Below are positions 52,873 to 59,642 of a stretch of 64,000 nucleotides of DNA, one piece after another (position 1 is the stretch's first letter; every line of letters begins with the position of its first letter). The notes under the pieces are model-generated. The model ran no database searches and was not told the origin of the DNA. It was given only the letters and a program-made list of their open reading frames with translations. Position numbers and translations under genes: made by a program. The stretch comes from Paenibacillus sp. (GTDB taxonomy: Bacteria; Bacillota; Bacilli; Paenibacillales; YIM-B00363), in NCBI RefSeq assembly GCF_031177825.1, contig NZ_JAPSKE010000007.1, forward strand, positions 186,001-250,000, written 5' to 3'.

Positions 52873-53544
52873 ATGGAACCCACTTTGAAAAAGGCAGTGC
52901 TTCTCGGCGCCACCGGCCTCGTCGGGGCGCAGCTGCTGGACAAGCTGCTCGCGTCGCCGGCGTACGGCGAGGTGACGGCGATCGTGCGCCGGCCGTTGCC
53001 GGAGCGAGCGAAGCTCAAGCAAGTCGTGCTCGCCGACTTCGCGGCGATGTCCGGCGCGGCGTTCGCCGGCGCGGAGGACGTGTTCTGCGCGCTCGGAACG
53101 ACGATCAAGCAGGCGGGATCGCAGGCGCGGTTCCGCGAAGTCGACTACGACTACCCGGTAGCGGCGGCGCGGCTCGCCAAGGAAGCCGGCGCGCGCCGAT
53201 ACGTGCTCGTCTCGTCGATGGGGGCGGATCCGGCGTCGAAGATTTTCTACAGCCGGGTGAAGGGCGAGACGGAAGCGGCGATTCGCGCGCTGCAGCTGCC
53301 GATGACGTCGATCGTCCGGCCGTCGCTCCTGCTCGGCGATCGGCGGCAGTTCCGGTTCGGCGAACGCGTCGCCGCGCTGCTGTCGCGTCCGCTCGCCTTC
53401 GTCTTCCGCGGGTCGCTGCTCAAATACCGCCCGATCGAGTCGCGCGACGTCGCGGCCGTCATGCTGCGCGTGGCGCAGATGTACGCGCCGGGGACGCATA
53501 TTTACGAGAACGACCAGCTGCATAGGATGGCGCCGAATTCGTAA
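52873..53544 (+). CDS. NAD(P)H-binding HTATIP2-like oxidoreductase
   Basis: A 223-residue Rossmann-fold protein of the atypical SDR/NAD(P)-binding group. The ATG at 52873 follows GGGAGGAC; the in-frame start at 52816 overlaps the terminator. It opens LLGATGLVGAQLLDKL and continues CALGTTIKQAGSQARFREVDY, then SSMGADPASKIFYSRVKGETE (Ser/Tyr/Lys) and SLLLGDRRQFRFGE. This order matches the HTATIP2/YwnB-like family, often housekeeping with unknown substrate. A 41-base gap leads to a small membrane protein. Confidence 0.88.
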   Translation: MEPTLKKAVLLGATGLVGAQLLDKLLASPAYGEVTAIVRRPLPERAKLKQVVLADFAAMSGAAFAGAEDVFCALGTTIKQAGSQARFREVDYDYPVAAARLAKEAGARRYVLVSSMGADPASKIFYSRVKGETEAAIRALQLPMTSIVRPSLLLGDRRQFRFGERVAALLSRPLAFVFRGSLLKYRPIESRDVAAVMLRVAQMYAPGTHIYENDQLHRMAPNS

Positions 53545-53585
53545 GGTGCGCGGGAAGACATTCCTGAAAGAGAGGGGGGAATGGA

Positions 53586-53813
53586 TTGGCACGCACGTAT
53601 AAGGCGGAAGGGCGGCAGGTCGCGAAGCTCGTTCGCGGGTTGTTCGCCGTCGTCGCCATGCTGGTGTACGGCTACGCGTTCCCGGAGCTCGACCGGACGG
53701 TCCTGGTCGCGATTCTCGCGGTCGGCTGGATCGCGGCGGAGCTGGCGGCTTGGTGGTGGGTACGGAGGCGCCGTGCGGCGAAGACCGGTCGCGCACGCGG
53801 CAAGACGATGTAG
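53586..53813 (+). CDS. Small two-helix membrane protein
   Basis: A 75-residue protein with a TTG start preceded by GAGGGGGGAAT. It has a basic N-terminus, two hydrophobic helices (about 18-32 and 38-58, VAILAVGWIAAELAAWWWV) and a strongly basic tail (RRRRAAKTGRARGKTM). No family recognised; it is probably co-transcribed with the preceding oxidoreductase. Confidence 0.65.
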   Translation: MARTYKAEGRQVAKLVRGLFAVVAMLVYGYAFPELDRTVLVAILAVGWIAAELAAWWWVRRRRAAKTGRARGKTM

Positions 53814-53839
53814 GATTCGGAATTCGTCGTAGTCAACAA

Positions 53840-53866
53840 AGCCCGCCGGACGCATGCCGGCGGGCT
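53840..53866. terminator. Hairpin between convergent genes
   Basis: AGCCCGCCGG (53840-53849) and CCGGCGGGCT (53857-53866) are a perfect 10-bp inverted pair. T-rich sequence follows on the minus strand. It separates the rightward membrane gene from the leftward small-protein/DUF3990 pair. Confidence 0.65.
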
Positions 53867-53873
53867 ACAAAGC

Positions 53874-54173
53874 TTATTGCAGGAAACCTCGGGTCTCCTT
53901 CTTGGTTGTCTTCTTCGTACTGCGCACGGCGGGCCGCTCCAGCTCCCGGATGCGTTCGATCCACCGTTCCGGCGTCAAGCCGTTCGCATGCGCCTCGTGG
54001 ATCCGCTCCGCGTAATCCTCGCAGTTGTAATGCTTCCCGAGCAGCTCCAGAACGGGCGCGTACTCGCGCAGGAGGCGGACGGCGTCGTCAGGGCCGTACC
54101 GAAGACGCCCGACAAGATGCTCCGCCATGCCTTGCCCGAATCGATCAAGCTCTTCGTACGTGCTGATTGTCAT
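53874..54173 (-). CDS. Small helical protein paired with DUF3990 gene (possible antitoxin-like partner)
   Basis: A 99-residue protein whose ATG (54173) lies 29 bases inside the upstream DUF3990 gene; GGTGGAAG precedes it. It is largely helical with a GPDDAVRLLREYAPVLELLGKHY segment and a Lys/Arg/Thr-rich tail (RSTKKTTKKETRG). The length and helical Tyr-rich core resemble the small DUF3791-like partners found with DUF3990 proteins, though the order here is toxin-like gene first. Overlap implies coupled translation. Antitoxin function is a hypothesis. Confidence 0.72.
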   Translation of the reverse strand: MTISTYEELDRFGQGMAEHLVGRLRYGPDDAVRLLREYAPVLELLGKHYNCEDYAERIHEAHANGLTPERWIERIRELERPAVRSTKKTTKKETRGFLQ

Positions 54174-54759
54174 GGTACTTCCACCTGCCTTCCGAACGGA
54201 GATAATAGCCGACAAGCCGCAAGCTGTCTTCCAACCGTTCGTTCGCGAATACGACCTGATTGCCGAGCCGCAGCGGGTCCAGCTTCCGTCCCCGGCGATC
54301 TCTTACGATCTGGTCGCCGAACCAAGCGGCGTCTTTCCCTAATTTTACCGCATCCCGCACGATCATGCCAGTGTCATTGTCCGCCATCGGCCCGATCATG
54401 AGATCCGGATGCTTGCGGCACGGATCGAAGCCCTTGCGGTCGTTCGTCCGGTGCTTGAAGACGAATTCCGCCCACTCCGCTTCCGGCGCCATGAAGATGC
54501 GCGGGAACACGTCGATGCGCTTGGGCAGCAGCTGGATCTTGAGCACGCACGGCGTCGGCGTCTGCAACCCGGCGTAATGCTTGGCCCCATGGACGGCCCA
54601 CTTCATCGCTTGCTGCATCGAGATCGTCGTGTAGAATCCCTCCCCGAAATCCCGGTTCGGTTTCCAAAACGCACGGTCCAACAGTCGTTCTTGAAACGCA
54701 GACAAGTAGAAATCTAATGTGCCGTGATACAGTATCGTGGGCAACCCGACTCGATTCAT
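54145..54759 (-). CDS. DUF3990-type ADP-ribosyltransferase-like protein
   Basis: A 204-residue cytosolic protein. The ATG at 54759 follows AGGGGG at seven bases; upstream in-frame codons run into the divergent regulator's leader. The start ILYHGT (H12) and NRDFGEGFYTTISMQQAMKW match the DUF3990 family: the LYHGT strand and the DFG-GFYTT loop, then QA..WA helix. I understand this family to be related to ADP-ribosyltransferase/PARP-like folds, with the His and Tyr forming the NAD-binding triad. A catalytic Glu is not assigned. It overlaps a small downstream gene and faces a WYL regulator over 152 bases, an arrangement that suggests a regulated toxin-like or defence module. Confidence 0.78.
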   Translation of the reverse strand: MNRVGLPTILYHGTLDFYLSAFQERLLDRAFWKPNRDFGEGFYTTISMQQAMKWAVHGAKHYAGLQTPTPCVLKIQLLPKRIDVFPRIFMAPEAEWAEFVFKHRTNDRKGFDPCRKHPDLMIGPMADNDTGMIVRDAVKLGKDAAWFGDQIVRDRRGRKLDPLRLGNQVVFANERLEDSLRLVGYYLRSEGRWKYHDNQHVRRA

Positions 54760-54911
54760 CACAGACCCCCTGTCCCACATGCAGGTTTTCCACATTATAC
54801 CTTGCCGGGAGGGGGAGCGACAGTCCAAGCAGGAGGGGCGGGGGCGGCGTCGAATACATTTTCCTAAGGACCTTAAGAACATGTACCCCATTCCGCGAAG
54901 GAGGACCGCGC

Positions 54912-55862
54912 ATGAGCGATAAGCTGATCCGCATCTTCAACATCCTGACGGCGATTCAAGCCAATCCGGGCATCTCGGCGAACGATCTCGCCTTCAAGTG
55001 CGAAGTCGACGTCCGCACCATCTACCGGGATATGGAGCTCATCTACTTGATCGCGCCCGTCACCAACGAAGGGAAGGGGACCGGGTATCGGTTCATGGGC
55101 CGCTTCGCGATGACGCCGCTCAACTTCACCGAGCAGGAATCGCTCGTCTTCTCGATGCTGCCGTCGCTGCTCGACAAGGAGAAGCTGCCGCCCGGGTTCG
55201 AGACCGCATACGACAAGGTGATGGCGACGCACCGCAAGGAGAAGTCGCGGCGGCATCACATCATCGAGGACATCGCGGACATTATCCAGATGGGCACGCC
55301 GGCGTACCGGAAGGAGAGTCCGAACTTCCTGCAGCCGATCATCCGGGCCATTCTCGAGCGCCGGACGATCGACACCGTCTATCACACGATGTCCCGCGAC
55401 GAGACGACGGAGCGCAGGATCGACCCGTATTATTTGGTGCCGCGGGATCAGCGCTTTTACTTGATCGGGTATTGTCACTTGAAGCAGGGCATTCGCACGT
55501 TCCGAATCAGCCGCTTCCGGAAGGTCGAAGTGACCGAGGAGCTGTTCGACAAGGGCGACTTCAGCATCAAGAAGCATCTGAAGAACACATGGTCCATCGA
55601 GCAGGGCGACAAGAACATTACGTTCAAGGTGCGGTTCAGCGCCGACATCGCCCGGTACGTGAAGGAGGAGGAGCTGTTCGTCCATCCGCGGATGAAGGAT
55701 CATAAGGACGGCAGCATGACGTTCGAAGTGACGGTCAATAACGAAAAGGAGTTCCTCCGCTGGATTCTCCAATACGGCCCGTCCGCGGAAATTCTCGAGC
55801 CGAAGTCGGTGCGGGAGAAGATGCGGGATCAGCTGCGGGACTGGCTGGCGTTGTATAAGTAG
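54912..55862 (+). CDS. HTH/WYL-domain transcriptional regulator
   Basis: A 316-residue regulator. The ATG at 54912 follows GAAGGAGGACC; upstream in-frame codons lie in the divergent promoter region. It has a winged helix (1-60, ISANDLAFKCEVDVRTIYRDMEL), a helical linker, a WYL domain (about 155-225, IDTVYHTMSRDETTERRIDPYYLVPRDQRFY and FRISRFRKVEV) and a C-terminal WCX domain (235-316). It is divergent from the DUF3990 gene and probably controls it. WYL regulators are often found beside defence or stress modules; the ligand is unknown. Confidence 0.87.
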   Translation: MSDKLIRIFNILTAIQANPGISANDLAFKCEVDVRTIYRDMELIYLIAPVTNEGKGTGYRFMGRFAMTPLNFTEQESLVFSMLPSLLDKEKLPPGFETAYDKVMATHRKEKSRRHHIIEDIADIIQMGTPAYRKESPNFLQPIIRAILERRTIDTVYHTMSRDETTERRIDPYYLVPRDQRFYLIGYCHLKQGIRTFRISRFRKVEVTEELFDKGDFSIKKHLKNTWSIEQGDKNITFKVRFSADIARYVKEEELFVHPRMKDHKDGSMTFEVTVNNEKEFLRWILQYGPSAEILEPKSVREKMRDQLRDWLALYK

Positions 55863-55905
55863 GGCATGGAGAGCGGTCGCCGCGGTCGGCGAATGCCGGC
55901 CCAGC

Positions 55906-56077
55906 CTGCAAAAGTGCAGTTATTGGGCCTCTGGATTGGCGGCGGTCGTTAAATACCTGCATTCGTGCATGTATTTTGTCCCTTCCAGCCTCGAAGGCAT
56001 TGAATTACCTGCATTTCCGCAGTTAACTGGAGATTTGGGTTCAATTATCTTGAAAATACCTGCATTTCCGCAGCTAA
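55906..56077. repeat. Palindromic repeat array, CTGCA-type, period 51-52 bases
   Basis: Four copies of a folding unit lie at 55906-55919 (CTGCAAAAGTGCAG), 55951-55976 (AAATACCTGCATTCGTGCAT then GTATTT), 56003-56026 and 56055-56077 (ACCTGCATTTCCGCAG in both). CTGCA cores start at 55906, 55957, 56009 and 56060, so the period is 51, 52 and 51 bases. The sequences between differ. No cas genes are nearby. Confidence 0.82.
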
Positions 56078-56112
56078 GCGCAGCGTCTCGCAATGGGATG
56101 CTGCGCTTTTTT
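56077..56112 (+). terminator. Intrinsic terminator after the WYL regulator and repeat array
   Basis: AGCGCAGC (56077-56084) pairs with GCTGCGCT (56100-56107), followed by TTTTTT. It lies 215 bases downstream of the regulator stop, so the repeat array is probably transcribed with that mRNA. Confidence 0.78.
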
Positions 56113-56195
56113 GCCGCCGGGCAGGAATCCTTTTCGATGGGGTAGAAGAGGTCATAAGGAAAATCGCATATCAGACAGACTGCGGGGATGAAGCA

Positions 56196-57668
56196 ATGGA
56201 TCAAGCAAGCTTACTGCGATCATTCGAGCTGGAGTTTCGCGTCACCAAACATCCCGCTTTGTTTGAGTCTTTGTTGCACCGGATATTCACATCGAGTTCG
56301 GAAATTATCAGCATCACCACGTTCGAAGAGGGCCTCTGCCTTTATGCGAACGATGCGTTCTTCGAAGTCGTCGGCTTTCGCAGGGAAGATATTATCGGCC
56401 GGACGTTCGATCTATGGGTGAACCCTTCCGATCGGAAGGAACTGGTCCTCATGTTAAAGGAGCGGGGCACAGTCAGAAATTTCGAATCCGACTTCTTGGA
56501 CGAAGCCGGCAATATCCATCACGCGCTGCTGAATCTGCAGTGCGTCGAGATCCTCGGCGTGCAGTGCATCTTAACCGTCGCCAGAGACATTACCAAAGAT
56601 CGCGTTCGGATGAAGGAGTCGCTTCATAAAGAGCTGCTGGACGATCTGCGGCAAGCGCTCAAGTCGCTGCCGAATCTCGTCTTCCGCCTCGAGAAGGACG
56701 AGAACGGGAAGCTCGTCTATACGTTGTCCGAGGGCAAGATCGCCGAAGCGATGGGACTGACGACGGAAGCGATCTATGGGCGAGCCGTACCGGAGCTGTT
56801 CCCTCCCGAGATTTACGCCGTCGCGGAGCCGCATATCCGGAAGGCGCTGAACGGAGAGCATACCGAGTTCGAAATCGAGGTCGGCGGCGCCGTCCTCCAC
56901 AAGCTTATGTCTCCCTATTACGAAAACGACCGCATCAAAGGCGTCGTCGGCGCCGCCATCGACATCACCGAGAAGCGGAAGCTGGAGACGCTGCTCCAAC
57001 GTTCCGAGATGAGCTCGGTTCTAGGCCAGCTCGCCGCGGGCGCCGCGCACGAAATCCGGAATCCGCTGACGGCGATCAAGGGCTTCGTTCAGCTCGCGGG
57101 CGAGCTGTTCGATCGGAGCGGCAACGCCAAGGGCCGCGAATACATCGACATGGCGATGACGGAGCTGTCGCGCGTGAACGGGCTCGTCACCGAGATGTTA
57201 TGGCTGCGGAAGCCGAAGGAAATCCGTTACGAGCTCGTCTCCGTCCCGAAGCTGCTGCAGGAGATGGTACCGCTCCTGCATGTAGAGGCGAACATCAAGT
57301 CGATTCAAGTGCTGCTGCACATGGAAGACGTTCCCGACATGATGGCCAAGAGCGATCTGCTGAAGCAAGTCGTCTTGAATCTATGCAAGAACGGGATCGA
57401 GGCGATGAACGAGGGCGGCAGCCTGCATCTCTCCTCCTGGTCGGCCGGCGGCAAGGTGTTCATCGGAATCCGCGATACGGGTTCCGGAATCCCGGCCGAG
57501 CTGCAGGAGCAGCTGTTTACGCCCTTCCTGACGACGAAGCCGACGGGCAATGGACTCGGACTGTTCATCTGCAAGCAGATCGTGCAGGATATGAACGGAG
57601 ACATTCGGATCGAGTCGAGCCCGCAGGGGACCGCGGCGACGCTGTCGTTCCCGGCGGCGACGGCTTGA
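56196..57668 (+). CDS. PAS-PAS sensor histidine kinase, sporulation type
   Basis: A 490-residue soluble kinase with two PAS domains (about 28-135 and 145-265), the second with a SPYYENDRIKGVVGAAIDIT end, and a HisKA/HATPase core: H285 in AAGAAHEIRNPLTAIKGF, and DTGSGIP and GNGLGLFICKQIV. The AHEIRNPLT pattern resembles KinA/KinE-type kinases that feed the Spo0 phosphorelay, but the output is not shown here. The ribosome binding site is weak (GGGGATG). An AraC regulator starts 26 bases after its stop. Confidence 0.88.
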   Translation: MDQASLLRSFELEFRVTKHPALFESLLHRIFTSSSEIISITTFEEGLCLYANDAFFEVVGFRREDIIGRTFDLWVNPSDRKELVLMLKERGTVRNFESDFLDEAGNIHHALLNLQCVEILGVQCILTVARDITKDRVRMKESLHKELLDDLRQALKSLPNLVFRLEKDENGKLVYTLSEGKIAEAMGLTTEAIYGRAVPELFPPEIYAVAEPHIRKALNGEHTEFEIEVGGAVLHKLMSPYYENDRIKGVVGAAIDITEKRKLETLLQRSEMSSVLGQLAAGAAHEIRNPLTAIKGFVQLAGELFDRSGNAKGREYIDMAMTELSRVNGLVTEMLWLRKPKEIRYELVSVPKLLQEMVPLLHVEANIKSIQVLLHMEDVPDMMAKSDLLKQVVLNLCKNGIEAMNEGGSLHLSSWSAGGKVFIGIRDTGSGIPAELQEQLFTPFLTTKPTGNGLGLFICKQIVQDMNGDIRIESSPQGTAATLSFPAATA

Positions 57669-57694
57669 AGGGGAGAAGCGAGGTGCCGATTCGG

Positions 57695-58498
57695 ATGAAG
57701 AGTTTCATAGGCACGCATGACGAGCGGTGGCAGGACGATCGCATGTACCGTCACGACAGCCTGGAAATCACGCTCATTATGGAAGGGAGCGGCCGGTTTC
57801 GCACGGAGGCCGAGGAGATCCCCGTCGAAGGCGGACAGGTCGTGTGCATCCGGCCCGGCACGCTGCATTCCTTCCATGCCGTCACGCCGATCCGCTTCGG
57901 CGTCATCTTGACAGAGGGGGTCGAAGGCGTCCCGTCGGCGATGTTCGAAGCGCTGCTCGCGGGGAAGTCGTACGCCGACATCCGGCTGTCGCCCGCGCAT
58001 CGGGAGCGGTACGAAGCGTTGTTTCGTCTGTGGCTCCGCGTCTTGTCGGCTCCGGCGAAAGACCCCGAGGCGGTGTACTCGACATGGCTGCAGCTGTTCT
58101 TGGTGTTCTTGTCCGAAAGCGACGGAGGCGCCGGACCGGAGGTGCTGTCGGTCGCGCGGGCTGCCGATTCGATTCGGCAGCGCTTCCGCGACCGGCTGTC
58201 CGTAGGGATGCTGGCGAGCCTGTGCGGCCTGAGCGAAGACGGCTTCCGCAAGCAATTCTATCGGGCGTACGGCATGACGCCGAAGCAGTTCCAACAGCAA
58301 TGCAGAGTTTCGGAGGCGAAATGGATGCTCAGCTCGACGAGCCACAGCGTGCAGGAGGTCGGCGAGGCCGTGGGCTACACGACCGTTCACGCCTTCTCCG
58401 CCTGGTTCAAGAAGGAGACCGGCCTGGCGCCGACGGAATGGAAGGCGACGCTGACGCTGAACCGGTCGGGCGGGGCGGACCGGTCCATTTTCGAATAA
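57695..58498 (+). CDS. AraC family transcriptional regulator with cupin domain
   Basis: A 267-residue regulator; the ATG at 57695 follows GCGAGGTG at nine bases and the in-frame sequence before it lies inside the kinase gene. The N-terminal cupin (LIMEGSGRFRTEAEEIPVEG, then VVCIRPGTLHSFHAV) and the C-terminal double helix-turn-helix (MLASLCGLSEDGFRKQFYRA; EVGEAVGYTTVHAFSAWFKKET) fit AraC sugar-responsive regulators. It is followed after 84 bases by the phytanoyl-CoA dioxygenase gene, which may be its target. Confidence 0.88.
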   Translation: MKSFIGTHDERWQDDRMYRHDSLEITLIMEGSGRFRTEAEEIPVEGGQVVCIRPGTLHSFHAVTPIRFGVILTEGVEGVPSAMFEALLAGKSYADIRLSPAHRERYEALFRLWLRVLSAPAKDPEAVYSTWLQLFLVFLSESDGGAGPEVLSVARAADSIRQRFRDRLSVGMLASLCGLSEDGFRKQFYRAYGMTPKQFQQQCRVSEAKWMLSSTSHSVQEVGEAVGYTTVHAFSAWFKKETGLAPTEWKATLTLNRSGGADRSIFE

Positions 58499-58582
58499 AA
58501 GATATCGACTTTCTCGCAAAGACGTCTCTTCCCCATGCGCTTATGATAGAGGAGAGGTATGAACACGCGAAGGGGTGCGGCG

Positions 58583-59466
58583 ATGAAATCGAAGATGGGT
58601 CAGGTCGAATTGACGTGGGGGAGCGACGTCGTAGAGCTGAAGGAATCGAACGACGTTCTCGGCGATGTCGAAGCGCTGCGAGCGAGGCTGCGGGAAGACG
58701 GGTATTTGCTCGTTCGGAACTTCCATGATCGGGAACGGGTGCTGAAGGCTAGGGGAGAGTTTCTTGCGGCGCTGCAGACGATGGGGCGGCTGGACCCGCA
58801 AGCCCCCGTCGAAGAAGGGGTCATTCACCCGGACAATAAGAGCGGGATGTGGGGCGGCGGCGCGGAGGAGCTTGTCGAACGCTTTCCTGCGTTCATCGAC
58901 GTCGTGAGCGGCGAGCGGACGATGCGGTTTTTCGACGAGCTGTTCGGGGAGAAGGCGCTGACGTACGACTACAAGTGGCCGCGGGCCATCGCGAACGGCG
59001 CCAATACGGGCGCGCATTACGATATCGTCTACATGGGCAGAGGCACGAAGGACGTCTACACGATGTGGACGCCGTTCGGCGACATTCCGCCCGAGCAAGG
59101 GACGTTGGCGCTGCTGCTCGGCTCGCAGCATTTCGAAGCCGTCAAACGAAGCTACGGCCGGATGGACGTCGATCGGGACAATGTGGCTTTACGGAGGATC
59201 CGGTCGAGTTAATCGAGAAGTTCGGAGGCGCCTGGGCGTCGACGTCGTTCCGCGCGGGGGACGCGCTCATCTTCGGCATGTTTCTGATGCACGCGTCGTT
59301 CAACAACGAGACGAACCGGTACCGGATCAGCAGCGACACGCGGTATCAGCGCGCTTCCGAGCCCGTGGACGAGCGGTGGGTCGGCCGGAAGCCGAAGGCG
59401 CATTACGCGTGGGGGAAGACGCCGCCCAAGCCGCTAAGCGTTGCCCGGAAGGAATGGGGCGTATGA
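58583..59466 (+). pseudogene. Phytanoyl-CoA dioxygenase (PhyH) family gene with one-base frameshift
   Basis: The reading frame from the ATG at 58583 (AAGGGG at seven bases) stops at 59212, while the continuation lies one frame earlier to 59466. Restoring one G near GTGGC at 59182-59186 (GTGGGC would give DNVGFTEDPVEL) would join them into a 294-residue PhyH-like non-heme Fe(II)/2-oxoglutarate dioxygenase. The Fe-binding H145-x-D147 (GAHYDIVYMG) is in the first part; the distal His and the 2-oxoglutarate Arg (MHASFNNETNRYRISSDT) are in the second. Because the lost base falls in a short G run, either a sequencing error or a true inactivation is possible. A long hairpin follows. Confidence 0.83.
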
Positions 59467-59481
59467 AGCGATGATAGGGGA

Positions 59482-59527
59482 GGAACGAACAGAGGATCCG
59501 CCGAGAGGCGGATCCTTCGTTCGTTCC
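59482..59527 (+). terminator. Long hairpin after the PhyH gene
   Basis: Arms GGAACGAACAGAGGATCCGCC (59482-59502) and its near-complement (59507-59527) form about 21 pairs, with a two-base mismatch, around GAGA. No T-run follows, so it may be a weak terminator or an mRNA-protecting structure. Confidence 0.6.
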
Positions 59528-59642
59528 GACATGTTCATCGGAATGATGTGCATGCTTCGGAAAAGTGTGGATGCCCGGGCGGATGGCATCCAGCTTCTCC
59601 CATGGTACACTTGGGGGACTATCGCTCGACGGAGGAATCGGA

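Larger units (their letters stand above)
55863..56195. other. Intergenic region with palindromic repeat array
   Basis: This 333-base gap holds the four-copy CTGCA palindromic repeats, the terminator at 56077-56112 and a short AT-rich region before the PAS kinase. No coding frame with a ribosome binding site was found. Confidence 0.6.

Noticed and set aside
55906..56077. CRISPR array
   Set aside because: Repeats are palindromic and imperfect, only four copies exist, and no cas genes are in the window. Reported instead as a palindromic repeat array.
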